A stretch of 64,000 bases of DNA from CAYTLW01 sp964438735 (GTDB taxonomy: Bacteria > Myxococcota_A > UBA9042). The position numbers and the translations under genes are program-made. Under the pieces are notes generated by a model. It worked only from the letters and a program-made list of their open reading frames with translations. It did not search any database and was not told where the DNA came from. The stretch is taken from the NCBI GenBank assembly GCA_964438735.1, contig CAYTLW010000008.1, positions 1-64,000 of the forward strand. The letters run 5' to 3'. Position 1 is the stretch's first letter; each line of letters opens with the position of its first letter. This document shows, in pieces, positions 8,514 to 16,015 of this stretch.

Positions 8514-9530
8514 ATGGCGAAGAAAGAAGAGAAATCCGGCATTGCCGGGCTGGTCAAAGAGCTGGAGAAGGCTTTCGGTCGGGGGATTCTGATGCCCCTG
8601 GACGGCGAAGCGGTCTGCGAATCGGACGTGATCCCCACGGGGTCCCTGCCGCTGGACCAGGCGCTGGGCATCGGCGGCCTGCCGCGGGGTCGCATCGTGG
8701 AGATCTACGGGCCTGAGGCCGGGGGCAAGACGACCCTGGCCCTGGCGCTGGTGGCGGAGGCTCAAAAACTGGGTGGGTTGTGCGCGGTGATCGATGCCGA
8801 GCACGCCTTGAACCTGTCCTACATGGAGGCGATGGGTTGCGACCCGTCCCGGCTGCTGGTGTCGCAGCCGGACTATGGCGAGCAGGCCCTGGAGGTGGTC
8901 GACGCCCTGGTGCGGAGCGGTGAGGTGGACGTGATCGTGGTCGACTCGGTGGCGGCGCTGACGCCGAAAGCCGAGATCGAAGGCGAGATGGCCGACATCA
9001 GCGTCGGTCTGCACGCCCGCCTGATGAGCCGGGCCATGCGCAAGCTGACGGCGCAGGCCAGCAAGACCGGCACCACGCTGGTCTTCATCAACCAGATTCG
9101 CCACAAGATCGGCGTGCAATTCGGCAGCCCCGAAGTGACCACGGGGGGCAACGCGCTGAAGTTCTACTCCAGCGTACGCCTGGCCATTCGTCGAATCGGC
9201 TCGCTCAAGCGCAAGGGCGAGATCTACGGCAACCGGGTCAAGATCAAGGTCGTCAAGAACAAGATGGCGCCCCCCTTCCGGGTGGTGGAGACCGACCTGT
9301 ACTTCGGCCAGGGCTTCAAGCGCGGCGCAGACGTGCTCGACATGGCCCTGCAAGAGGGACTCGTCACCCGTAGCGGTGCGTTCTTCAAGTTCGGTGACTC
9401 GACCCTGGGCAAGGGCCGGGACGCCGCTGTGGAGGCCCTCGCCGGCGACAACGAGGTGGGCCAGCAGATCGAGGACCTGCTCCTCGTGCCTGCCGAGCCG
9501 GCCGCGCCTGGCAACGGGGTCGCGGCGTGA
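8514..9530 (+). CDS. recA: Recombinase RecA
   Basis: 338 residues from the ATG at 8514 (GGGAG about 9 nt upstream). RecA forms ATP-dependent filaments on single-stranded DNA and carries out strand exchange. Walker A is at residues 66-73, the same numbering as E. coli, but reads GPEAGGKT instead of the usual GPESSGKT. Walker B is VDVIVVDS. Loop L1 (EGEMADISVGLHAR) and loop L2 (NQIRHKIGVQFGSPEVTTGG) are present but diverge from the E. coli versions ([34 protein letters not shown]). QPDTGEQ becomes QPDYGEQ. The C-terminus lacks the strongly acidic tail. I saw no LexA-type operator in the 75-nt upstream gap. It lies between comM and a short ssb. It may be the only recA or a specialised paralogue; the window cannot decide. 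Confidence 0.95.
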   Translation: MAKKEEKSGIAGLVKELEKAFGRGILMPLDGEAVCESDVIPTGSLPLDQALGIGGLPRGRIVEIYGPEAGGKTTLALALVAEAQKLGGLCAVIDAEHALNLSYMEAMGCDPSRLLVSQPDYGEQALEVVDALVRSGEVDVIVVDSVAALTPKAEIEGEMADISVGLHARLMSRAMRKLTAQASKTGTTLVFINQIRHKIGVQFGSPEVTTGGNALKFYSSVRLAIRRIGSLKRKGEIYGNRVKIKVVKNKMAPPFRVVETDLYFGQGFKRGADVLDMALQEGLVTRSGAFFKFGDSTLGKGRDAAVEALAGDNEVGQQIEDLLLVPAEPAAPGNGVAA

Positions 9531-9619
9531 TCTGGTCGCCACGACTCGCGCTCATGCCGCCAAGGTGGCGGTCGGAGCCCAACCGGCGCCGGAGTCGGCG
9601 CCATCATGAGGAGGTAGTC

Positions 9620-9973
9620 ATGTCCAGTCTGAACAAGGTGTTGTTGATCGGTCACCTGGGCGCCAAGCCCGAAATGCGCAAGACCAACGGCGGTGACGCC
9701 ATCGCCCGCTTGCGTCTGGCCACCAATCGCTTCTGGAAGCAGGACGATCGCGACCACAAGGAGACCGAGTGGCACGACGTCACGGCGTTCGGAAAGCTCG
9801 CCGAGCGTTGTGAGGCCTGGCTCGACAAGGGGCGGCAGGTCTACGTCGAGGGGCGGATCAAGAGCAGCACCTGGGAGGATCAGCACGGCGCCAAGCGGCT
9901 CAGCCGAGAAGTGGTCGCCCAGCGGATCAGTTTCCTGGGCGGTCGCGGTGACAGCGAGGACCTGGCCGCGTAG
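9620..9973 (+). CDS. ssb: Short single-stranded DNA-binding protein lacking the acidic tail
   Basis: 117 residues from the ATG at 9620, preceded by a strong GAGGAGGT site. One OB fold covers nearly the whole protein: MSSLNKVLLIGHLGAKPEMR at the start, ETEWHDVTAFGKLAERC in the middle, and GRQVYVEGRIKSSTW. It ends GGRGDSEDLAA without the disordered linker and DIPF tip that recruits SSB partner proteins. The second SSB of this window (46888-47376) does have that tip. In Bacillus a similarly tail-less SsbB works in natural transformation. Here the gene follows comM and recA, 89 nt after recA, and is closed by a hairpin that overlaps the convergent radical SAM gene. Confidence 0.9.
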   Translation: MSSLNKVLLIGHLGAKPEMRKTNGGDAIARLRLATNRFWKQDDRDHKETEWHDVTAFGKLAERCEAWLDKGRQVYVEGRIKSSTWEDQHGAKRLSREVVAQRISFLGGRGDSEDLAA

Positions 9974-10020
9974 CTGAGCGCGCTGACCGGGCACCGAATG
10001 GGATGCCCGTCACGGCTCAG
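9974..10020. terminator. Bidirectional hairpin between convergent ssb and radical SAM gene
   Basis: Nested inverted repeats: outer CTGAGC (9974-9979) with GCTCAG (10015-10020), inner CGGGCA (9988-9993) with TGCCCG (10004-10009), the inner stem extended by TGA/TCA with one bulged C. It starts right after the ssb stop and includes the stop codon of the minus-strand gene. There is no long T-run on either side, so efficiency is unknown. Confidence 0.6.
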
Positions 10021-11390
10021 TTCGCAGCCATCGCTTCGGCCGCTTCGTCCCGTTTGCTGACGTCGACCTTCAGGTGGGCGCCAGGCAGCGGGCCGGGGCG
10101 GCCGAAGCGCGTTTTGGCCGGATTGAAGTAGCCGAAGCGCAGCTTGGGGAAGCGATCCCGCAAGGTGTGCACCATAGCGACCATGCCCATTGGCTCATCG
10201 ATGGCCTGCGGGCCGAGCTCGCCCAGGTAGACCTCGGGGTCGATGTTGAGGTTGCGCAACTGGATCATGTCGACGCCGCCGTGTTCGATGAATCGGAGCA
10301 TGGCCTCCACGTCGGCCTCGCTGTCCGAGACGCCCGGAAAGACGAGCCAGTTCAGGCACACGAAGCGGCCCCGACCGCTCATTTCCCGGGCGGATTGCAG
10401 CAGGTCGTCCAGGGTGTAGCCGTCGGGCCGATAGTAGCGCTCGAAACAGCCACGCCGGGCGGAGTTCAGGCTGATGCGAATGGCGTCGAGTCCGGCGTCG
10501 GCCAGTCGGGCCACGACCTTGGGTAACGAGCCGTTGGTATTGAGATTGATCACCCCGCGTGAGGTGGCGGCTCGGATCCTGGTGATGGCCTTTTCGAGCG
10601 CCGGACCCATGAGCAAGGGCTCACCCTCGCAGCCCTGGCCGAAGCTCACTACGCCGTTCGGCACACGCTCCAGGTGGCCCAGGGCGACCTCGGCGATGGC
10701 GGCGGGATCTGCCGGGATGCGAATTCGGCTGTGGCTGGCCTCGACGTTGTCATCGGGCTGCTCGGAGATGCAGCCCACGCAGGCCGCGTTGCAGCGGGCG
10801 GCCGTCGGCAGCGGCGCCTCCCACCTGGCCAGGAAGTAGTTCTGGGCTGCGCGACAGTGGTAGACCAACGCGCAGTGTTCGAGATGGCCGACCAGCGGAT
10901 TGCGCGGGTACAGCTCCTTGAGATCCGACACGCCTCCCTCGATGGCGCCCACGTCGAATCGATACGGATCCTGGCGCTTGTCGCTGTCGACCCGGATCGC
11001 CGGCACGTAGAAGCGGCCGTTCATCCACCCCACCGCCGAGTAGGCGTACAGGGACAGCTCCGGGGCGCCGGGCAGGCGCTCGTAGGCCGGGTGCAGCAAA
11101 CGCAGCCAGGCGGGTGCCAGGAAAGCGCTCACCGCGGTCAGCGGGCCGAATTCGGGGTCCTCGACCACTTCGACGACGTCGCCATCTTGAGGATCGATGG
11201 CCAGCGCACGGCGCCCGGGCAGGGCGAAGAGGTCGGAGCCGCGAGGCAGCTGCACCAGCTCGTCGGGATCTGGCGTGACCAGGTTGTCGCCATCCCAGGC
11301 CACCATTTGCAGGTCGGGATGGTCGAAGATTCGGCCGTCGGAGTCCGCTAGCACGGCCCGGGGTACCGATTCACTTCGGCGATCGCTCAC
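10017..11390 (-). CDS. Radical SAM enzyme of unknown substrate
   Basis: 457 residues from a GTG at 11390 that overlaps the TGA of the upstream lipoprotein gene (GTGA). The first 190 residues form an accessory domain of unknown role. The radical SAM core then carries the CX3CX2C cluster motif in RCNAACVGCISEQ, which binds a [4Fe-4S] cluster used to cleave S-adenosylmethionine. Typical core strands follow: VVSFGQGCEGEPLL (GGEP-like), VINLNTNGSLPK, LDAIRISLNSA, and CLNWLVFPGVSD. Extra cysteines upstream of the core (HCALVYHCRAAQ) could bind another metal but are fewer than in SPASM domains. It is last in a three-gene, overlap-coupled operon with an outer-membrane-type protein and a cysteine-rich lipoprotein. 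The catalytic class is clear; the reaction is unknown. Confidence 0.88.
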   Translation of the reverse strand: MSDRRSESVPRAVLADSDGRIFDHPDLQMVAWDGDNLVTPDPDELVQLPRGSDLFALPGRRALAIDPQDGDVVEVVEDPEFGPLTAVSAFLAPAWLRLLHPAYERLPGAPELSLYAYSAVGWMNGRFYVPAIRVDSDKRQDPYRFDVGAIEGGVSDLKELYPRNPLVGHLEHCALVYHCRAAQNYFLARWEAPLPTAARCNAACVGCISEQPDDNVEASHSRIRIPADPAAIAEVALGHLERVPNGVVSFGQGCEGEPLLMGPALEKAITRIRAATSRGVINLNTNGSLPKVVARLADAGLDAIRISLNSARRGCFERYYRPDGYTLDDLLQSAREMSGRGRFVCLNWLVFPGVSDSEADVEAMLRFIEHGGVDMIQLRNLNIDPEVYLGELGPQAIDEPMGMVAMVHTLRDRFPKLRFGYFNPAKTRFGRPGPLPGAHLKVDVSKRDEAAEAMAAN

Positions 11391-12232
11391 TTGCACTGCC
11401 ACGACGGGATGCAGAACTTGCCCTTGCTGGTCTTGCAGCACTCCAGGCCCTTGCCGCATTCGTCATCATCACTGCACTTGGCGCCAGCGCCCTTGGGCGG
11501 CTTGCACACTTGCTGGAAGTCCTTGCAGCAGTCCTTGTGGTAGCCGCAATTCCAGTCGCATTGGCAGGCCAGCTTGGAGTTGTACTTGTCTCCGCACTTG
11601 CCCTGGCAGAGATTGGCCTGGCCCTGGGGTTGTTTGCAGAGGCTGTCGTAATCCTTGCAGCAATCCTTGTATTTGGGGCACGCGTCGTCGCACTGGCAGG
11701 CGTTCTTCTTGCTATACTCGTCGCCGCACTTGCCCTGGCAGCTGCCCGACTTGATCACCCCGCCATCGCTCGGCCCGGTGTCGGGCTTGGTCGTGTCCGG
11801 TACGCCGGTATCGGGCGGCCCCACGTCAACTGGCCCGATGTCCGCTGGCGGTACATCCTGCACGGCGGAGTCTGCCGGGCCGCTGTCGCTGTCTGCGTCG
11901 CCGATGCCGCCGTCGGCGACCGCGCTGTCTGCTCCGCCGTCGCTGGTGGCTCCGCCGTCGGTCGTCACGGCCGCGTCGCCGGCCGCCGCGTCATCCGAGC
12001 CGCCGCCATCGGACGCCACAGCGCCAGCATCAGCCGCCGTCGTGGTGTCGTTGTCGACGGGCTCGTCCACGTCGCGCCGGGTCGTACTGGGCTTGAAGAT
12101 CGGGGTGGGCCCGTCGTTGGCCGTGTTGCCGCAGGCCGGCAGTGCCATCAGCAGGGCGAGCCCCAGCGTCGGCGCCAAAAGCGTGGGAGCGGCTGCGTTG
12201 GGAACCTGGGAGTGCTGGGGCATGGGGGTCAT
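11387..12232 (-). CDS. Lipoprotein with two somatomedin-B-like domains
   Basis: 281 residues from the ATG at 12232, overlapping the upstream stop as ATGA. The signal peptide ends in the lipobox LPAC. A long Ala/Asp/Gly/Ser/Thr-rich low-complexity linker (about 40-160) follows. Two tandem modules, near residues 165-199 and 209-243, have the spacing CxxKCxxxYxxxxxCQCDxxCxxxxDCCxDYxxxC, the disulfide pattern of somatomedin-B domains of animal vitronectin and nucleotide pyrophosphatases. A third cysteine cluster (CSDDDECGKGLECC, FCIPSWQC) ends the protein. It is probably anchored to the outer membrane with the disulfide knots displayed on a flexible stalk. It is translationally coupled on both sides, to an outer-membrane-type protein and a radical SAM enzyme. 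Ligand unknown. Confidence 0.82.
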   Translation of the reverse strand: MTPMPQHSQVPNAAAPTLLAPTLGLALLMALPACGNTANDGPTPIFKPSTTRRDVDEPVDNDTTTAADAGAVASDGGGSDDAAAGDAAVTTDGGATSDGGADSAVADGGIGDADSDSGPADSAVQDVPPADIGPVDVGPPDTGVPDTTKPDTGPSDGGVIKSGSCQGKCGDEYSKKNACQCDDACPKYKDCCKDYDSLCKQPQGQANLCQGKCGDKYNSKLACQCDWNCGYHKDCCKDFQQVCKPPKGAGAKCSDDDECGKGLECCKTSKGKFCIPSWQCK

Positions 12233-13476
12233 CCGCCGATGGGCGTCGTCCGGGTCAAGGGCGCCGGGTTCGGCTCCTTCTTGCGCGGCTTGTACTCGGC
12301 CTCTCCGGTGAAGTTGAACTGGGCATTGATCAGGAAGTTGAAATCGGCCAACTGGCCCGTGCCCACGCCGCCGACATCGAACCCCTTGTCGGGCGCGTCA
12401 GGGGCCATCAGCGGGGTCTGGACCGCCGCACCCAGGTGCACAAATCCCAGGTAGAAGCGCACGCCGCCGGTCAACAGCAGCGTCTGGTTCATGGCGGCAG
12501 CGTTTTTGACGTTGAAGAGCGCGTCCAATTCGACCGACAGGCCGACGAATTTCATGTAGCCCAGCAGACCGAGTCCGGCGTGTACCCAGGCCCGCTCGTC
12601 TAGGCTCTGATCCTTGACCGGGACCATGTGCACGTACTCGCCAGAAAGCGTCACCTGCAGGAACGCGAAGTCCATGCCGACCAGCAGGTAGGGCGCGCCC
12701 GTGGCGTACTGGCTGAAGTAGCGCGGCGCCGCCATGATGTTCGACAGGGCGATCATGTTGGCCTCTTCGGTGGCCGTGGGCCCGTAGCCGCTGAGGCCGA
12801 GACTCCAGCCGAACGCCATGCCGGGGTCGCCGTAGCTGTCGCCGAAGCGCAGATCCAGGCCAACGTTACCCAGTTGCAGGGCCGTGCCGCCCTGGTCGGT
12901 GTTGAAGCCGGCGATGGCCACGTGGCCGGTCAGCTGCATCCAGCTGAGGTTCAGTGTGGCGTAGGGCTCCAGGCTGAAGGTGAGCATCTGCTCGGGCTCG
13001 TTCATGATCTCGACCACGTCGGCGAGCAGCTTGAGCTTGTTGGCGTCGACGGCGTCGATGGCCTGCTCCTGCTCGGGCGTCATGGTCTTGCCCTGGGCCT
13101 TCATCTCTTCCTTGAGCATCTTCTTGAAGTTGTCCAACTCGCCGCTGTCGGCCAGGGCGCGCAGCTGCTCGGTGTCGATGTCCTTGAGGACCTCGGTGAC
13201 CTCCTTCACTTCCGGATTCTCGGCCGCGATCGCGTCGACCTGCTTCTCGACCTCGCGCTTGATCAACGCCTTGACCGGGGCGATCTGCAGGTTGGCGCCG
13301 AAGCTGAAGCGTCGATCGCCGGTGTCCTGCTTGATCGAGCGGCTGACGAAGAGGTCGCCATTCTGGAAGGGACGCGCCTGAGCCGGGGTCACGTCCAGGA
13401 CCAACGCGAGGCCTGCCAGGGCGATGAGGTACCTGCCGCTGCCAAGCGGCCTCATGGAAGTGGTGCGAGCATTCAT
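12229..13476 (-). CDS. Secreted outer-membrane beta-barrel-like protein with helical insert
   Basis: 415 residues from the ATG at 13476 (AAGGAG 10 nt upstream). A Sec signal peptide of about 33 residues ends TPAQA-RP. Next comes a charged helical segment (about residues 60-165, for example LIKREVEKQVDAIAAENPEVK and FKKMLKEEMKAQGK) likely to form a coiled coil. The rest is alternating hydrophobic strands rich in Gly and aromatics (GVRFYLGFVHLGAAVQ, FNFLINAQFNFTGEAEYKP), suggesting a barrel of about eight to ten strands. It is first in the operon with the somatomedin-B-like lipoprotein and the radical SAM enzyme. I do not recognise the family; a porin or surface-anchoring role is inferred from composition only. 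Confidence 0.7.
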   Translation of the reverse strand: MNARTTSMRPLGSGRYLIALAGLALVLDVTPAQARPFQNGDLFVSRSIKQDTGDRRFSFGANLQIAPVKALIKREVEKQVDAIAAENPEVKEVTEVLKDIDTEQLRALADSGELDNFKKMLKEEMKAQGKTMTPEQEQAIDAVDANKLKLLADVVEIMNEPEQMLTFSLEPYATLNLSWMQLTGHVAIAGFNTDQGGTALQLGNVGLDLRFGDSYGDPGMAFGWSLGLSGYGPTATEEANMIALSNIMAAPRYFSQYATGAPYLLVGMDFAFLQVTLSGEYVHMVPVKDQSLDERAWVHAGLGLLGYMKFVGLSVELDALFNVKNAAAMNQTLLLTGGVRFYLGFVHLGAAVQTPLMAPDAPDKGFDVGGVGTGQLADFNFLINAQFNFTGEAEYKPRKKEPNPAPLTRTTPIGG

Positions 13477-13652
13477 GAAGTCCGTGCTCCTTGCGACGTC
13501 GGACGCGGGAGACTGTGCCGCGTTGCCGTGGGGGGCTCCGGGTGGCGTCGCGCGGCCATGGTACGTACCCGCGTCGAGGTCGGCAAACAACGCCCCTTCG
13601 AGGCGGCCGGTCATCGCGGCCGATCGGCCGTTTGTGATCGCGTTTGTCTGGG

Positions 13653-15845
13653 CTACATCTCCAGCGAACCGTAGTCACCCACGGCGCGGAAGACCCGACC
13701 GGCGTTCTTGCACTCCTGCCGGGCCGCGTACTCCATGTGCCGGAACGCCAGCGCGCTGTCGTCTGCGGCTGCCTGGTAGGCGGCGCGCAGCACGGCATTC
13801 TTGATGTGTCCGCCGCTGAGTTCGTACTGCTTGCCGAGCAATTCCCAATCGGTGTCGGGATCCACCGGGCAGCTGGTGGGCACCAATGTGCGCCAGATCC
13901 GCTCCCGCATCTCTCCTTCTGGGAAGGGGAAGTGCACCTTGAAGTTGATTCGACGACGGAAGGCCTTGTCGATGTTCTTTTCGATGTTGGTCGTCAGGAT
14001 GACGATGCCTTCGAAGTTCTCGATCTCCTGCAGCAACATATTTGTCGCCATATTGCTGTAGCGATCGACGCTGGATTCGACCTTGGTGCGCTTGGCGAAC
14101 AGGGAGTCGGCCTCGTCGAAGAGCAACATGCCGTGATTGGCCTTGGCCGTCTTGAAGATCTTCTCGATATTCTTTTCAGTTTCGCCGATCCACTTGCTCA
14201 CCACGCGCGGGATCGAGATCTGGTAGAGCTGCTGATCGAGTTCGTTGGCCAGGATGGTCGCGCAGAGCGTCTTGCCGGTGCCGGGTTCGCCGCTGAACAG
14301 CGCCACGATGCCCTTGCCGGTGGTCATCTTGCCGTCGAACCCCCAATTGTGCAGGACGTGAGCCCGGTACTTGGCCGCGGTGAACAGCTCTTCGATGTCC
14401 TCCATGGCGTCATCGGGCAGGATCAGGTCCTTCAGGGTCAGGCCCACCTTCTTGCGGACCGCGTACTCGTCGAGGCTGGCCCGAATCTGCTCGTGGCAGG
14501 CCTTGCGCAGCATGTCGTGGGTGATCTGGGGTTTGCCGGGGCTCGCCGCCAGCGCCCGATTGACCGCCACCTGCATGGCGTTGCGGATCAAAGCGCCGGG
14601 GAAGCTGTAGGTGCCCGCGAGCTCGGCCACCTTGCAGTCCTTGGCCCATGTGACCTCGGGCGGCAGGTGCAACTGAAAGACCTTCTCCCGTTGTTTGGCG
14701 TCCAGGGCGTCGATGAGCAGCCGCTGTACGACGAAGCGATCAAGGTTGTGGTCCAACTCCGAGGAGTCTCTCGAGGTCAGCACGGTGATGCCGCTGTGGC
14801 GGCGCAGCATGTTGTGCACCTCGTCGACCCGAGGCGAGGCTTTGGCGAGCAGACCGTCGACCCCGTCCAAAACGACCATGGCATCGCCCAGGCGGGCCTG
14901 GTCCAGGGCCGAAAACAGCGTCCGCCGGAAGGATTCGTCGTTCATATCCTGCAGGCGCTGGGCGTCCAGCTCGAGCAGGGGTCGGTCGATGTGGTTGGCC
15001 AGGGCGCGGACCAGGATGGACTTGCCATTGCCCGGCGGCGCCGAGATCTCCATGACCAGGCCCACCGGCAGGGCGAAGGGCGACTCCGAGCGCGCCTGTT
15101 CGGCGATGGTGGTGTGCTGTTCCAGCAGGCTCAGCATGGGCGCCAGCGCTTCCGAATCAATGACCACGTCCTCGAGGCGGATCTCGGAGCGCTCGAACAC
15201 GGCCATCTGGCCCATGCTCGCGTCCAAAAGCCCCAGGTCGCCCAACAGCAGGTGCATGGCCCGCGGCGCGGGGGTCAATTCGTGGCCGAGCAGGTTGTCG
15301 CCGCCCACGTCCCGCGGCCGCTCCAGGGAGACGAGGCGGGAACGCACCAGTGCGCCGCCGGGACCGAATCGACCGCGCAGGCTCAGGCGCGCCACGGGAT
15401 CGTCGACCAGGAACTCCAGGCACAGCCGCACGTCGACGTAATTGGCCAGCAGGTTGTCGTTGAAGCGGGCGATGGCGTCGCGGATCTCCACGTCCACATG
15501 TGGCGCGATGGACAGGAGCAGGATCTCACGTTCCAGGGCGTCGAGGTTGGCCTGCTTGGCCAGGATATCCATCGGCAGGACCATCGGCAGCGCGGCGGCC
15601 TCTTCCTTGAGTTTGTCCAGCCGGGCGCCGATTCGGTCGACGTCGGCCTGGGCCGGCTCCACCGACAGCCGCGCTTCCTCTTCGGTCAACCCGGCGGCCC
15701 GCGCTTGCCGCACCTGGGTCGCCATCTGCAGCCTGCGACGGGCGTGCTCACATGCCAGGGCGAGCCAGCGTTGGCAGAGCATCGTGCGCTCGGCGGAGCC
15801 CGCCCGCGGCGTCGTTTGATCGACGAGTTTCAACTTGCGCGCCAT
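13653..15845 (-). CDS. Tandem AAA+ ATPase with a degenerate first module
   Basis: 730 residues from the ATG at 15845 (GGAG about 6 nt upstream). The N-terminal about 210 residues are helical, with a winged-helix-like piece (LDALEREILLLSIAPHVDVE). AAA module 1 has Walker A APPGNGKS (269-276) but Walker B reads VVLDGVD (325-330), lacking the catalytic glutamate. AAA module 2 is complete: GEPGTGKT (519-526), LLFDEAD (574-580), sensor LTTN and paired arginines near 630. The winged-helix plus AAA architecture resembles ATPases of extracellular contractile injection systems (Afp15-like), but no tail, sheath or baseplate genes are nearby, so a general remodelling role is equally likely. Its start faces the CcmF gene across a 170-nt divergent gap. 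Confidence 0.85.
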   Translation of the reverse strand: MARKLKLVDQTTPRAGSAERTMLCQRWLALACEHARRRLQMATQVRQARAAGLTEEEARLSVEPAQADVDRIGARLDKLKEEAAALPMVLPMDILAKQANLDALEREILLLSIAPHVDVEIRDAIARFNDNLLANYVDVRLCLEFLVDDPVARLSLRGRFGPGGALVRSRLVSLERPRDVGGDNLLGHELTPAPRAMHLLLGDLGLLDASMGQMAVFERSEIRLEDVVIDSEALAPMLSLLEQHTTIAEQARSESPFALPVGLVMEISAPPGNGKSILVRALANHIDRPLLELDAQRLQDMNDESFRRTLFSALDQARLGDAMVVLDGVDGLLAKASPRVDEVHNMLRRHSGITVLTSRDSSELDHNLDRFVVQRLLIDALDAKQREKVFQLHLPPEVTWAKDCKVAELAGTYSFPGALIRNAMQVAVNRALAASPGKPQITHDMLRKACHEQIRASLDEYAVRKKVGLTLKDLILPDDAMEDIEELFTAAKYRAHVLHNWGFDGKMTTGKGIVALFSGEPGTGKTLCATILANELDQQLYQISIPRVVSKWIGETEKNIEKIFKTAKANHGMLLFDEADSLFAKRTKVESSVDRYSNMATNMLLQEIENFEGIVILTTNIEKNIDKAFRRRINFKVHFPFPEGEMRERIWRTLVPTSCPVDPDTDWELLGKQYELSGGHIKNAVLRAAYQAAADDSALAFRHMEYAARQECKNAGRVFRAVGDYGSLEM

Positions 15846-16015
15846 GACCTGCTCCGCCTGGGATTCGCGATCCTGCCAGCGCCTGCTTCTATGGGCTGCG
15901 GCAACGCCGCCAATCTACCACAACCGCTTGCAGGCGGTGCCAGCTTGCCGGCCGATTCCAGCCCTTTGTGCTCGTCAGGCTGGATTTCCGCGCCTGAACG
16001 CCTACCCTCCCGTTC

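Noticed and set aside
6720..9542. 940-codon open frame on the minus strand
   Set aside because: Fully antisense to comM and recA, whose domains are certain. High GC with biased third positions makes long antisense frames.
13653..15845. Part of an extracellular contractile injection system
   Set aside because: Only the ATPase resembles it; no tube, sheath, baseplate or spike genes in the window.
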